The notes: generated from the sequence alone by a model not told the origin. Counted from the stretch's first letter, positions 7,976 to 16,553 are shown. The stretch is DNA of 64,000 bases from Brachybacterium timonense (GCF_900258505.1 NZ_LT984895.1:158654-222653), one strand, 5' to 3'. A program made the numbers and translations.

Positions 7976-8014
7976 CTCGAAGCTTCAACTTAGCTATATA
8001 GAACTCGAAGCTTC
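7976..8014. promoter_or_regulatory. Repeat-flanked promoter region of the DtxR/MntR gene
   Basis: Two copies of CTCGAAGCTTC (7976-7986 and 8004-8014), each holding the palindrome GAAGCTTC, flank the AT-rich TTAGCTATATAG immediately upstream of the regulator start. They may be operators; the regulator that binds them is unknown. Confidence 0.45.
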
Positions 8015-8105
8015 GGCGCGCCACGGACTCACGTAGTAGGCATCGACCGTGAGGTGCGTCCCGGGCCCGCGCCTCATCCGGCACTGACGCAGAACCCTGA
8101 GAACA

Positions 8106-8831
8106 TTGCTCAGCCGAATGAATCTCTCCCCCGGCAACGGAGACGGGTTGCTGCGTGCCTACCTGGCGACGAGTCAGGACCGGGCAGCTGAGTGGGATCC
8201 GGTGTACAGCATCGCCCCGCGTACCAAGGCGCCGGTGGTGCGCGAGTTCGTGGATGACAAGGGCGAGCTGCACCGCAGCCTCGAGCTCGCCCGCTGGGGA
8301 CTGCACCCCTCGTGGGCGAAGGACAAGGGGCCCCGCCCGATCAACGCGCGCCTGGAGACCATCGCGACCAACGGCATGTTCCGCGGCCCCTTCTCCTCAG
8401 CCCGGGCGGTGGTGCCCATGACGGGCTACTACGAGTGGGTCGAAGCCGACGACGGCGGCAAGGACCCCTACTTCATCCACCACCCCGACGGGCAGCTACT
8501 GCACGCCGCCGGACTCACCGCAGCCCGCAAAGACGAGAGCAGCGACGGCTGGAACGTCACCTTCACGATCGTCACGCGCGAGGCCCGGGACGCCGGCGGC
8601 GAGGTCCACGACCGCATGCCCGTCTTCCTCACCGAGGACATCCTGGGAGAGTGGCTGTCTCCTGGGAAGCTCGAGGCCGAGCAAAAGGATCCCCTACTCG
8701 CACAGCTCGACGAGGTCTCCACGTCGGTAGCCAGCCAACTCGTCACTCGGCGCGTGGACCGACAGGTCAACAACGTCCGTACCCTCGATCACACCGATCC
8801 ATCGCTCATCGCTCCGTTGGAGGCCGACTGA
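8106..8831 (+). pseudogene. SRAP protein (HMCES/YedK-like), C-terminal fragment
   Basis: This frame carries most of a SRAP domain: VYSIAPRTKAPVV, LELARWGLHPSWAKD, PINARLETIATNGMFRGPF, VVPMTGYYEWVEA (with the conserved Glu), LHAAGLTAAR, FTIVTREA and HDRMPVFL (conserved His). It lacks the obligatory MCGRF start, so the Cys2 nucleophile is missing and a protein begun at TTG 8106 or ATG 8118 could not form the abasic-site crosslink. The missing N-terminus matches the fragment at 2821, on the same strand. A stop lies in frame at 8085. It ends 3 nt before the convergent HTH gene. Confidence 0.85.
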
Positions 8832-8834
8832 GCG

Positions 8835-9083
8835 TCAGTCGGTGACTGTGTCGTTGGAGATCGCTTTTGCTGCGGCTTGGTAGGCGCGCTCGATGTAGGC
8901 CTCGAGTTCCGTGAGCTCTACTCGCCACTGGCCGCGGCCGCCCACCTGGATCGCGCGCAGATCCCCTGATCGAACCAGGGCGTACGCCTGGGAGCGGCTG
9001 ATGGACAGGATCTCCTGGACGTGCTCGAGGGGGATGAAGCGGACCCTCGACGAGGCCAGGCGGCCTGTCCCTCGAGGGTCGGC
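8835..9083 (-). pseudogene. HTH (excisionase/MerR-like) DNA-binding protein, 5'-truncated by the IS
   Basis: The C-terminal 82 residues encode a small helix-turn-helix domain of the excisionase/BldC kind: PLEHVQEILSISRSQAYALV, then RSGDLRAIQVGGRGQWRV and a helix ELEAYIERAYQAA. The reading frame enters IS copy 2 at 9083 without a credible native start, so the 5' end was lost with the IS junction. A read-through frame continues into the IS. It is convergent with the SRAP fragment. Its original target is unknown. Confidence 0.65.
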
Positions 9084-9137
9084 TGAAGCGCCCTGAGTTT
9101 GTTGGAGGCTCCTGACCTTGGAAACGAGGATGGGGTT

Positions 9138-9482
9138 ATGCCGAAGGAACTGTCGAACGGGAAGCCGACGACGCGTCGCTACTCGGACGAGGAGAAGGCC
9201 GCCGCGGTGCGGATGGTGAGGACATTGCGCGCCGAACTCGGCGCCTCCCAAGGGACGGTGCAGCGAGTCGCGACGCAGCTCGGGTACGGGGTCGAATCCG
9301 TGCGGATGTGGGTGAAGCAGGCCGACATCGATGACGGCGTCACGCCCGGTGTGAGTTCGGCGGAGGCGCAACGGGTGAAAGAGCTCGAACAGGAGGTCCG
9401 GGAGCTTCGCCGGGCCAACGAGGTGCCCAAGCGGGCCGCGTCTTTCTTGGGGGGGGAGCTCGACCGCCACTACCGGAAGTAG
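9138..9482 (+). CDS. IS3 transposase OrfA, copy 2
   Basis: Identical to OrfA of copy 1 except near the C-terminus, where FFGAELD becomes FLGGELD because two C residues are G in a G-rich run. This lies at or next to the expected frameshift region and might alter frameshifting. Start ATG and ribosome-binding site are as in copy 1. Confidence 0.9.
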   Translation: MPKELSNGKPTTRRYSDEEKAAAVRMVRTLRAELGASQGTVQRVATQLGYGVESVRMWVKQADIDDGVTPGVSSAEAQRVKELEQEVRELRRANEVPKRAASFLGGELDRHYRK

Positions 9483-10402
9483 TCGCGTTCATCGACGCGA
9501 ACAAGGACGACCTCGTCGACGGTCGCCGGCTCGGAGTCGAGCTCATCTGCAGACAGTTGCAGGTGGCTCCGAGCAGCTACTACGCCGCCAAGACCCGCAC
9601 CCCGTCCGCCCGTGCAGTGCGGGATGAGGGGCTGATCCCGCGGCTCGTCGAGCGGTGGGAGGCGAACTACCGGGTCTACGGGGTCCGCAAGCTCTGGAAG
9701 GCGGCCCGGCGGGCGGGGATCGCGATCGGCCGCGACCAGACCGCGAGGTTGATGAAGGTGGCAGGGATCGAGGGCGCGAGGCGCTCGAAACGGGTGAAGA
9801 CGACCAGGCCGGATCCGGCGTCCGCGCGACACCCGGATCTGGTGCAGCGGGAGTTCACCGCGACCGCTCCGAACCGGCTCTGGGTGACGGATCTGACGTT
9901 CGTGGCGACCTGGGCCGGTGTCGCGTACGTGTGCTTCATCATCGACGCGTTCTCCCGCATGATCGTCGGGTGGCGGGTCGCGTCGCACATGCGCACCGAG
10001 ATGATCCTCGACGCCATCGAGATGGCCCGCTGGTCCAGAGGTCACCGCCACGCGGACCTGCGGTGTCACAGCGACGCGGGGTCTCAATTCACGTCCATTC
10101 GCTACGGCGAACGCCTCGCGGAGATCGGCGCGACACCGTCGATCGGGACCGTCGCCGACAGCTATGACAACGCCCTGGCCGAGACGGTGAACGGGTACTA
10201 CAAAGCCGAACTCGTCCGCGGACCCGCGAGGTCCGGGCCGTGGAAGACGGTCGAGAATCTCGAGCTCGCCACCCTCGGTTGGGTGCACTGGCACAACACG
10301 CAGCGCCTCCACGGCTACCTCGGCGACGTCCCGCCCGCCGAGTTCGAGAACGCGTTCTATGCTGTCCAAGCCGACCGCGAACACCTGGTCGGAATCAAAT
10401 AG
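9479..10402 (+). CDS. IS3 transposase OrfB, copy 2
   Basis: DDE transposase half, reading in the -1 frame relative to OrfA; the first internal start is TTG at 9557. The DDE residues and full C-terminus are conserved. It differs from copy 1 by Ala to Gly and Leu to Arg near the start, then Arg-Gly to Arg-Val and Arg to Pro in the basic stretch before the catalytic core. One further base change is silent at the protein level. It is probably functional. Confidence 0.9.
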   Translation, partial: VVAFIDANKDDLVDGRRLGVELICRQLQVAPSSYYAAKTRTPSARAVRDEGLIPRLVERWEANYRVYGVRKLWKAARRAGIAIGRDQTARLMKVAGIEGARRSKRVKTTRPDPASARHPDLVQREFTATAPNRLWVTDLTFVATWAGVAYVCFIIDAFSRMIVGWRVASHMRTEMILDAIEMARWSRGHRHADLRCHSDAGSQFTSIRYGERLAEIGATPSIGTVADSYDNALAETVNGYYKAELVRGPARSGPWKTVENLELATLGWVHWHNTQRLHGYLGDVPPAEFENAFYAVQADREHLVGIK

Positions 10403-10433
10403 CGCGAGTCTCCATCAGACCCAGGGCGATTCA

Positions 10434-11079
10434 GACACTGGTGCCGATCACGGCTTCGGTGGGGTTCGTGACTTTCCTGACCTACCTTCCCGCGGCATTT
10501 AGCGCGATCCACGGCTGGGACGCAGGACGGGCCGGGGCGATGATGCTCGTCGCGACCCTTCCCGTCATCCTGTCCCCGGGTGCGACCGTCTCAGTCATGA
10601 AGCGCCACCAGATTGGCATCGGTCCAGTCCTGGCCGCATCCATCGGCTGTCTGGTGGCAGGTTCGGTCGCGATGTTGGCGCTTGATCCGGGTATGCCTGT
10701 GTGGGCGGTCGTGCCTGCCCTAGCGCTAATCGGGCTCGGTTTCGGGCTTCCTCTCGGCGTGGTCGATGGAGAGGCCCTGGCCCGGGTGCCGGGCCACTCG
10801 TCGGGCAGTGCTGCCGGACTGCTGAACTTCGCCCGTATCGGATCCGAGGCACTAGCGGTGGCGTGCTACTCGGCATTACTCACTGTTCTTGTGCAGCGTC
10901 GTATTCCCGATCAAACGATTGCCAACCAGGTCGCAGCTGGAGCTTCCGGCCGGGCCGCTGACTATGCTAGCGCGCAACACATGGTCGCCCTGGGCTGTGG
11001 GGCGTTCGTGCTGGTGCTTGGTGTTGCGATCTGGGCACTGTCTCAAGGCGCATCGAACTCAAGTGAGCCTAAATCATGA
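10434..11079 (+). pseudogene. MFS transporter, C-terminal half, truncated by the IS
   Basis: About 214 residues covering the last half of a major facilitator superfamily protein. The frame emerges from the IS right end (TLVPITASVGFVTFLTYLP) and has about six hydrophobic segments with short loops such as SVMKRHQIG. GFGLPLGVVDGEALARVPG and GSAAGLLNFARIGSEALA resemble drug-efflux MFS proteins. The N-terminal half, promoter and start codon are gone, replaced by the IS, so a working transporter is not expected. Confidence 0.75.
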
Positions 11080-11119
11080 TGGACCTGACGCCGTCAACCA
11101 ATGTCTCCGACCAAAACAG

Positions 11120-11476
11120 CTAGAGGACGCTCAACGCCAGGATGGCGCAGGAAAGTGCCAGCATCCCCAGGCAGTTGATCCAGAAAGCCGATCCTGTCGC
11201 TCTTGCTCGGATGTGGGCCGCAGCTGCGCATAGAAAGTAAGCGATGACCCCGCAGTTCGCCGAGAAGGCGAGTCCGGGGATCCAGATGCCCACGATGAGT
11301 CCGGATGCCGCAAGCGTCTTGACAACGAGAAGAACCCACCACCATTCCTCGGGGAAGCGAACACTGTGGAGACAGTCGCGGATGAAACGGACCGGTCTTA
11401 CCGACAGTGCGACATCTACAAGGAGGACGGTTGCCAGAAACGCTGGTAGCACCCACGAGGACGGCAACAACATCAT
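11120..11476 (-). CDS. DoxX-like membrane protein
   Basis: A 118-aa protein with four predicted membrane helices, like DoxX/DoxX-like (DUF4267/DoxX_2) proteins. Motifs: VRPVRFIRDCLHSVRFPEEWWWVLLVVK and KTLAASGLIVGIWIPGLAFSA; the latter matches the family's K-x-x-A-x-x-G-L pattern. The start ATG overlaps the TetR gene stop (ATGA), so the two form one transcript and this protein is the probable target of the regulator. The physiological role of such small DoxX-like proteins is poorly defined. Confidence 0.75.
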   Translation of the reverse strand: MMLLPSSWVLPAFLATVLLVDVALSVRPVRFIRDCLHSVRFPEEWWWVLLVVKTLAASGLIVGIWIPGLAFSANCGVIAYFLCAAAAHIRARATGSAFWINCLGMLALSCAILALSVL

Positions 11477-12066
11477 GAGTCGCCTTCCTCATGGTGGCAG
11501 ATCGCCGCAAAGATCTCGCGAAGCTGAGCCAGGAACTCCGATGCGGATCGTTCCGGGGTTGCCGACCAGATGAACAAGCTTCCGATGTACGCCGCGTGAA
11601 GCGCTTCGGCTCGCTTGCGGACCTCCATCGGCCGTGAACATCCGCAGACAGTCAGGATCTGCTCGAACACAGCGATCAGCCGGCGCGCGAGGTCGGCGAA
11701 GACAACAGAGGAGTGCCTTCCGCTCGCAAGGATCGAGGCATAGGACTGGGCAAGGTGACGACGCTCGCCGAAGAGCACCACGAATGGCTCCACCACGGCG
11801 ACCACGTCCGCGTCGCACCGGACATTGACGCCGAGCGCCTGCGTGCCAGCGAGTTGCTGGCGTTCCTCGATGAGGCCGTCGAAAAGTTCAACGAGCAAAG
11901 CCTCCTTGTCGCCAGATGCCATGACGGTCCCGACACTCACGCCGGCCTGCTGGGCGATGTCTCGCACGGTCGTCGCGAGGAAACCGCGCTCCTCGAACAG
12001 CCGAGCAGCAGCATGCAGGACGGCACGGCGCGTCGTCTGTCGCGCCTCAGTTCTAGAAGTAACCAT
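11473..12066 (-). CDS. TetR-family transcriptional regulator
   Basis: A 197-aa repressor. The ATG at 12066 has a strong AGGAGGTGAAA leader, so the upstream in-frame codons are excluded. The N-terminal TetR HTH is clear: RRAVLHAAARLFEERGFLATT then VRDIAQQAGVSVGTVMAS. The rest is a helical ligand domain with FGERRHLAQSYASILASG. It overlaps the DoxX-like gene by 4 nt and lies just downstream of two near-perfect palindromes, indicating autoregulation. The inducer is unknown. Confidence 0.9.
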   Translation of the reverse strand: MVTSRTEARQTTRRAVLHAAARLFEERGFLATTVRDIAQQAGVSVGTVMASGDKEALLVELFDGLIEERQQLAGTQALGVNVRCDADVVAVVEPFVVLFGERRHLAQSYASILASGRHSSVVFADLARRLIAVFEQILTVCGCSRPMEVRKRAEALHAAYIGSLFIWSATPERSASEFLAQLREIFAAICHHEEGDS

Positions 12067-12075
12067 TTTCACCTC

Positions 12076-12101
12076 CTGAACATGTTCAGTGAACAGGTTC
12101 A
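12076..12101. promoter_or_regulatory. Double TetR-type operator
   Basis: CTGAACATGTTCAG (12076-12089) is a perfect palindrome, followed directly by TGAACAGGTTCA (12090-12101). Both fit TGAACnnGTTCA and are centred 13 bp apart, 10 bp upstream of the TetR start. Confidence 0.75.
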
Positions 12102-12225
12102 GGATACACAGCATGGCGGCAACGTGGTGTCATTGCGTCGTAGCGCCGCTCCCGGTCGGTGGGGGTCTGATCGTTGGAGTGTGCGCCTGGAAGCTGCAGA
12201 CCCGACCGTTGAACGCATGCCGGAC

Positions 12226-12435
12226 TCTCCCGATGCCCAGGGCCGCACAATGTCCGCTGAGGCGATCTACCAGTACATCTACGCGATGCCCCGCGGGGAG
12301 CTCGCACGGCGAGGGATCTTCCTGCAGTCCAAGCGCACCAAACGCCGACCCCGCAGACGGCTCGGCTACCTCACCCCCACCGAGGCACTCGCTCGACTGC
12401 TCGATGGCGAGCCCCATGTTGCTTCAACGACTTGA
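12226..12435 (+). pseudogene. IS30-family transposase remnant
   Basis: The frame reads MSAEAIYQYIYAMPRGELARRG, typical of the middle of IS30-family transposases. A few codons later it jumps to LGYLTPTEALARLL, typical of their extreme C-terminus. The DDE catalytic core between them is missing, so this is an internally deleted relic. No matching terminal repeats were identified. Confidence 0.6.
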
Positions 12436-12525
12436 CACCGCCCGCCCATATCTGCACCCAAGACAGCAACGAGGCCCGAACCGAAACCATCGATGATGGC
12501 AAGGGTTCGAGCCTTGTGCGTGGAG

Positions 12526-12598
12526 TGGAGCCTACGGGACTCGAACCCGTAACCCTCTGCTTGCAAAGCAGATGCGCTACCAATTGCGCCAAGGCCCC
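12526..12598 (-). tRNA. tRNA-Ala (anticodon TGC)
   Basis: A 73-nt cloverleaf read on the minus strand: acceptor GGGGCCT / AGGCTCC with the G3:U70 pair that identifies alanine tRNA, anticodon loop CTTTGCAAA, and T-loop GGTTCGAGTCC. The discriminator base is A and CCA is not encoded. Confidence 0.97.
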
Positions 12599-12630
12599 TG
12601 AGCGCCGCGTACGGCGCTGGGATGTCCCGC

Positions 12631-12816
12631 TCAGTTCCGGCCGACGGGTGCCGCGACAGGCTCTGAGCGAGGGACGGCGGTCTCCTTCTCGGGCGAGATG
12701 GACTCCGCCTGGGTCCACAGGTCCTCACGCAGCCGGTCTGATTCGACCTTGCGCCACACGAGCAGGCCGGTCACCGCGGCGCCGACCAGAACGGTGATGT
12801 ACCTGAACACCTTCAT
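12631..12816 (-). CDS. DLW-39 family protein
   Basis: A 61-aa single-pass membrane peptide. It has an N-terminal hydrophobic helix (FRYITVLVGAAVTGLLVW, residues 4-21) and then the family's eponymous motif in DRLREDLWTQA. The family is small, actinobacterial and of unknown function, and is usually found, as here, between or beside the tRNA-Ile and tRNA-Ala genes downstream of gyrA. The C-terminal tail is Pro/Ala/Glu-rich. Confidence 0.85.
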   Translation of the reverse strand: MKVFRYITVLVGAAVTGLLVWRKVESDRLREDLWTQAESISPEKETAVPRSEPVAAPVGRN

Positions 12817-12838
12817 CAGGGTCCTCCGATCCGTGGAG

Positions 12839-12912
12839 TGGGCCTAACTGGACTTGAACCAGTGACCTCTGTCTTATCAGGACAGCGCTCTAACCAACTG
12901 AGCTATAGGCCC
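12839..12912 (-). tRNA. tRNA-Ile (anticodon GAT)
   Basis: A 74-nt cloverleaf on the minus strand: acceptor GGGCCT / AGGCCC, D-arm TAGCTCAGTTGGTTAGAGC, anticodon loop CTGATAA, T-loop GGTTCAAGTCC, discriminator A. CCA is not encoded. Confidence 0.97.
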
Positions 12913-13022
12913 GTGCGGCCTCACCGGATGCTACCGGCTGAGCTACCGGCGCACCACATTACCGTTCCCTGACCAGGTGGGTCCACTCAGATGCACAGGC
13001 TGTTCGCGAGGTCACATGACAT

Positions 13023-13057
13023 GAAGCGCGCCGCATCCCCAGGGAGCGGCGCGCTTC
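13023..13057. terminator. Terminator of the gyrB-gyrA-DUF3566 transcript
   Basis: A 12-bp perfect stem (GAAGCGCGCCGC with its complement) and an 11-nt loop, about 20 nt after the stop codon of the DUF3566 gene. Confidence 0.8.
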
Positions 13058-13076
13058 TGGCGTGAGCAGGATCAGT

Positions 13077-13640
13077 TCACTCGTCGGTGAAGGTGATCCG
13101 TAGGCCACCCAGCAGGGCGGCCACGATGTTGTACAGGAACGCGAGCAGGGTGCCGAGCGCCGTGATGATCACGATGTTCACGACGGCCACGACAACGCCG
13201 TAGGAGACCATCTTGCGGAACTGGAACAGTTCCATGAACGGCAGCGGCTTGCCGGAGTTCATGTCGCGGCCCAGCTGATCGATCTTGGTCCACAGTCCGA
13301 TCGCGTCCACCACGTTCCACAGCACGGCAACCGCCACCACGGTGGCGATGCCGATCGCGATCGCCACCAGGAATGACAGCTTCATCACCGAGAACGGGTC
13401 CAAGCGCGCCAGGGTGAGGCGCACACGGCGGGGTCCACGGGAGCCAGCCTCAGCTGCGGGCGTGCCCTGCTTGCGGGGGCTGCGGCTCGCGCCGCGGCTC
13501 GCGTCTCCGCGTGCTTCTTTCGTCGAGCCCCCGCTGCGGGAGCTGCCGCGGGACGTCGCGGCTCGATCATCGCTGCTCACCGGCAGGGTCGCAGTGGCAT
13601 CGTCGGACGTGTTGCGAGAGTTCGCATCAGTGCTCGCCAC
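13077..13640 (-). CDS. DUF3566 domain membrane protein
   Basis: A 187-aa protein found directly downstream of gyrA across actinobacteria. The first about 85 residues are polar and disordered (Ser/Arg/Gly-rich). The DUF3566 domain follows: RRVRLTLARLDPFSVMKLSFL, a first membrane helix (FLVAIAIGIATVVAVAVLWNVV), an amphipathic loop, then a second helix (VVVAVVNIVIITALGTLLAFLYN) and LLGGLRITFTDE. It starts 3 nt after the gyrA stop, so it is co-transcribed. Its function is unknown; a link to DNA topology or cell envelope is only contextual. Confidence 0.9.
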   Translation of the reverse strand: MASTDANSRNTSDDATATLPVSSDDRAATSRGSSRSGGSTKEARGDASRGASRSPRKQGTPAAEAGSRGPRRVRLTLARLDPFSVMKLSFLVAIAIGIATVVAVAVLWNVVDAIGLWTKIDQLGRDMNSGKPLPFMELFQFRKMVSYGVVVAVVNIVIITALGTLLAFLYNIVAALLGGLRITFTDE

Positions 13641-13643
13641 GGA

Positions 13644-16553
13644 TCACTCCTCGGGGGATTCGTCGGCCAAGTCATCGGCCGGATCGGACGGGTCCGAGCC
13701 TAGATCATCCGACTGCCCGTCAGCTGTCTCCGCGCCGTTGCTCGACGTACCCTTCACATCTGCCTGCGCGGCCTCAGGACCCTTAGCCTCATCGGCGGCG
13801 CTCACCGTCTCTTCGGACCCCGCGCCTGCAGCACCAGCAGCGCCACCAGCGTCGTCCACATCCTCCTCGGACTCCTGGGAGGTGGTCACCAGGATGATCC
13901 GGTCGCCCTTGTCAGGCTTGGCGAAGACAACACCCATGGTGGTGCGGCCCTTCACGGGAATCTCCGACACCTTGGAGCGGACCACGCGGCCCTTCTCCAT
14001 CACGACCAGCAGCTCGTCGGTCTCCTCCACAACGGCGCCACCCACCAGCATGCCGCGGTCATCGGGCAGCTTCGCCACCCGGATACCCAGGCCGCCGCGG
14101 CCCTGCACACGGTACTCGTCGATCGAGGAGCGCTTGGCGAAGCCGCCGTCGGTCACGGTCACCACGAAGGTGTCCGGCGTGACCACGTCCATGCCCACAA
14201 GCTCGTCATCGTGACGGAACTTCATGCCGGTCACGCCGCTGGTGGCGCGGCCCATCGGGCGCAGAACGTCGTCAGCGGCGGGGAAACGGACCGACTGGCC
14301 GTTCTTCGAGATCAACAGCAGGTGGTCGTCACCATTCACGGCGCGGGCACCGATCACGCGATCCGGCACGGTGCCGTCCGGGGTGTCGATGTCCCGCAGG
14401 TTGATGGCGATGATGCCGCCGGTGCGGTTGGAGTCGAAGGCCGTCATCGCGGTCTTCTTCACCAGACCGGAGGCGGTGGCGATCACCAGGTATTCGGCGT
14501 CCTCATACGTGGACAGCGTCAGCACGGAAGCGATGTGCTCATCGGGCTGAAAGGCGAGCAGGTTCGCCACATGCTGGCCCTTCGCGTCTCGCGGCGCCTC
14601 GGGCAGCTCGTAGCCCTTGATGCGGTAGACCCGGCCCTGGTTGGTGAAGAACAGCAGCCACTGGTGCGTGGTGGTGGTGAAGAAGTGCTCCACCACGTCG
14701 TCCGCCCGCAGGGAGGCGCCGCGCACGCCCTTGCCGCCGCGTTTCTGCGCCCGGTACTGGTCGGTGCGGGTGCGCTTGGCGTACCCGCCGCGGGTGATGG
14801 TGACCACCACATCCTCTTCGGGAATGAGGTCCTCCATCGACATGTCGGAGTCGAAGGGCAGGATCTGGGTACGGCGCTCGTCGCCGTACTTATCCACCAG
14901 TTCAGCGAGCTCCTCGGAGACGATCTGCCGCTGCCGCTCGGGCGAGGCGAGGATCGCGGTGTACTCCTCGATGAGGGCCTGCAGCCGGTCGTGCTCCTCA
15001 ATGATCTTCTGCCGCTCCAGAGCGGCCAGGCGCCGCAGCTGCATCGCCAGGATGGCGTTGGCTTGGATCTCGTCGATCTCCAGCAACTCCATCAGGCCGT
15101 CGCGGGCGCGGTCAGCGTCCGGGGAGCGACGGATCAGCGCAATCACCTCGTCCAGGGCATCGAGTGCCTTGAGGTAGCCGCGGTAGATGTGGATCTGCTC
15201 TTCAGCCTTACGTAGGCGGAAGCGGGTACGGCGCACGATCACGTCGATCTGGTGCTTCGTCCACTCACGCACGAAGGAGTCGATCGACAGGGTGCGCGGC
15301 ACACCGCCGGCGAGCGCCAGCATGTTCGCGGAGAAGTTCTCCTGCAGCTGGGTGTGCTTGTAGAGGTTGTTCAGCACCACCTTCGCGACGGCGTCACGCT
15401 TGAGGGTGAGAACGAGGCGCTGGCCGGTCTTGCCCGAGGTCTCGTCGGTGATGTCCGCGATGCCCTGAATCTTGCCGAGCTTGACCAGTTCCGCGATCTT
15501 TCGAGCCAGGGTGTCGGGGTTGACCTGGTAGGGCAGTTCGGTGACCACGAGCGCCATGCGCCCGCCTACCTCTTCGGTGGAGACGACAGCGCGCTGGGTG
15601 ATGGAGCCGCGGCCGGTGCGGTACGCCTCCTCGATGCCCTTGGTGCCCACGATCGTGGCACCCGTGGGGAAGTCGGGGCCTTTGATGCGTGTCAGGCAGG
15701 CCTCGAGCAGCTCCTCCTTGGTGGCCTCTGGGTTGGTCAACAGCCACTGCACCGCATCAGCCACTTCGCGCAGGTTATGCGGCGGGATATTGGTAGCCAT
15801 GCCGACGGCGATGCCTGCCGACCCATTCACAAGCAGGTTCGGGAAGCGTGCAGGCAGGATCGTCGGCTCGTCGACGGTGCCGTCATAGTTGTCCTGCATG
15901 TCGACGGTTTCCTGGTCGATGTCGCGCACGAGCTCCATCGCCAGGGGTGCCATCTTGCACTCGGTGTAGCGCGGGGCGGCAGCACCGTCGTCGCCCGCGG
16001 AACCGAAGTTGCCCTGCCCCAGGATCAGCGGGTACCGCATCGCCCAGGGCTGCACCAGACGCACCATGGCGTCGTAGATCGCGCTGTCGCCGTGCGGGTG
16101 GTAGTTGCCCATCACGTCGCCGACGACCTTCGCGCACTTAGAGAAGGACCGTTCGGGGCGGTAGCCGCCGTCGTACATCGCGTAGACGATGCGGCGGTGC
16201 ACGGGCTTGAGGCCGTCGCGCACATCCGGGAGGGCGCGTCCCACGATCACGCTCATGGCGTAGTCGAGGTAGGACTTCTGCATCTCCTGGTTGAGATCCA
16301 CCTGGGTGATGCGATCCCCGTCGTCACCGTCGAGCGGATCCACCAGGGTGATAGTGCGGTCGGCCGCTTCGGAGGCGGAGACTTCGGTGGTTCCGGAGGC
16401 GCCCGGGCTCACCGGGGCGCCCGGCCGGATCTGCTCGCCGGCGCCCTCCCCCGTGGTGCTGGCCTCGCCCACACCGTCCGCGCCCGTGGGGTTCGCGTCG
16501 TCAGGGTCGGTGGGGCCGACGGGGGTAGTGGGATCGTGCGGATCGCTGTTCAT
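13644..16553 (-). CDS. gyrA: DNA gyrase subunit A
   Basis: The DNA-cleaving subunit of gyrase, 969 aa, longer than usual because of an acidic N-terminal extension of about 75 residues and an acidic/Ala-rich tail. The conserved part begins [20 protein letters not shown]. The quinolone-resistance region reads [12 protein letters not shown], with the key Ser and Asp unmutated. The catalytic Tyr is in [11 protein letters not shown]. The C-terminal pinwheel carries the GyrA-box KRGGKGVRG needed for wrapping. The ATG at 16553 has a GAAAGG site. It lies 75 nt downstream of gyrB and 3 nt before the DUF3566 gene. Confidence 0.98.
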   Translation of the reverse strand: MNSDPHDPTTPVGPTDPDDANPTGADGVGEASTTGEGAGEQIRPGAPVSPGASGTTEVSASEAADRTITLVDPLDGDDGDRITQVDLNQEMQKSYLDYAMSVIVGRALPDVRDGLKPVHRRIVYAMYDGGYRPERSFSKCAKVVGDVMGNYHPHGDSAIYDAMVRLVQPWAMRYPLILGQGNFGSAGDDGAAAPRYTECKMAPLAMELVRDIDQETVDMQDNYDGTVDEPTILPARFPNLLVNGSAGIAVGMATNIPPHNLREVADAVQWLLTNPEATKEELLEACLTRIKGPDFPTGATIVGTKGIEEAYRTGRGSITQRAVVSTEEVGGRMALVVTELPYQVNPDTLARKIAELVKLGKIQGIADITDETSGKTGQRLVLTLKRDAVAKVVLNNLYKHTQLQENFSANMLALAGGVPRTLSIDSFVREWTKHQIDVIVRRTRFRLRKAEEQIHIYRGYLKALDALDEVIALIRRSPDADRARDGLMELLEIDEIQANAILAMQLRRLAALERQKIIEEHDRLQALIEEYTAILASPERQRQIVSEELAELVDKYGDERRTQILPFDSDMSMEDLIPEEDVVVTITRGGYAKRTRTDQYRAQKRGGKGVRGASLRADDVVEHFFTTTTHQWLLFFTNQGRVYRIKGYELPEAPRDAKGQHVANLLAFQPDEHIASVLTLSTYEDAEYLVIATASGLVKKTAMTAFDSNRTGGIIAINLRDIDTPDGTVPDRVIGARAVNGDDHLLLISKNGQSVRFPAADDVLRPMGRATSGVTGMKFRHDDELVGMDVVTPDTFVVTVTDGGFAKRSSIDEYRVQGRGGLGIRVAKLPDDRGMLVGGAVVEETDELLVVMEKGRVVRSKVSEIPVKGRTTMGVVFAKPDKGDRIILVTTSQESEEDVDDAGGAAGAAGAGSEETVSAADEAKGPEAAQADVKGTSSNGAETADGQSDDLGSDPSDPADDLADESPEE

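Larger units (their letters stand above)
9084..10433 (+). mobile_element. IS3-family insertion sequence, copy 2
   Basis: Same length and ends as copy 1 (offset 9082), and nearly identical. The flanking trinucleotides differ (GGC left, GAC right), so no target duplication is visible. Both flanks are truncated, unrelated genes (HTH on the left, MFS on the right). This copy marks a recombination junction rather than a simple insertion. Confidence 0.93.

Noticed and set aside
2-10433. Target-site duplication for a 10.4-kb composite transposon
   Set aside because: The single left-flank base (T) does not match the last base of the right-flank GAC triplet, and the true left flank is outside the window, so no claim can be made.
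12526-12598. tRNA-Ala as the attachment site of the island
   Set aside because: I found no duplicate of the tRNA 3' end elsewhere in the accessory region.
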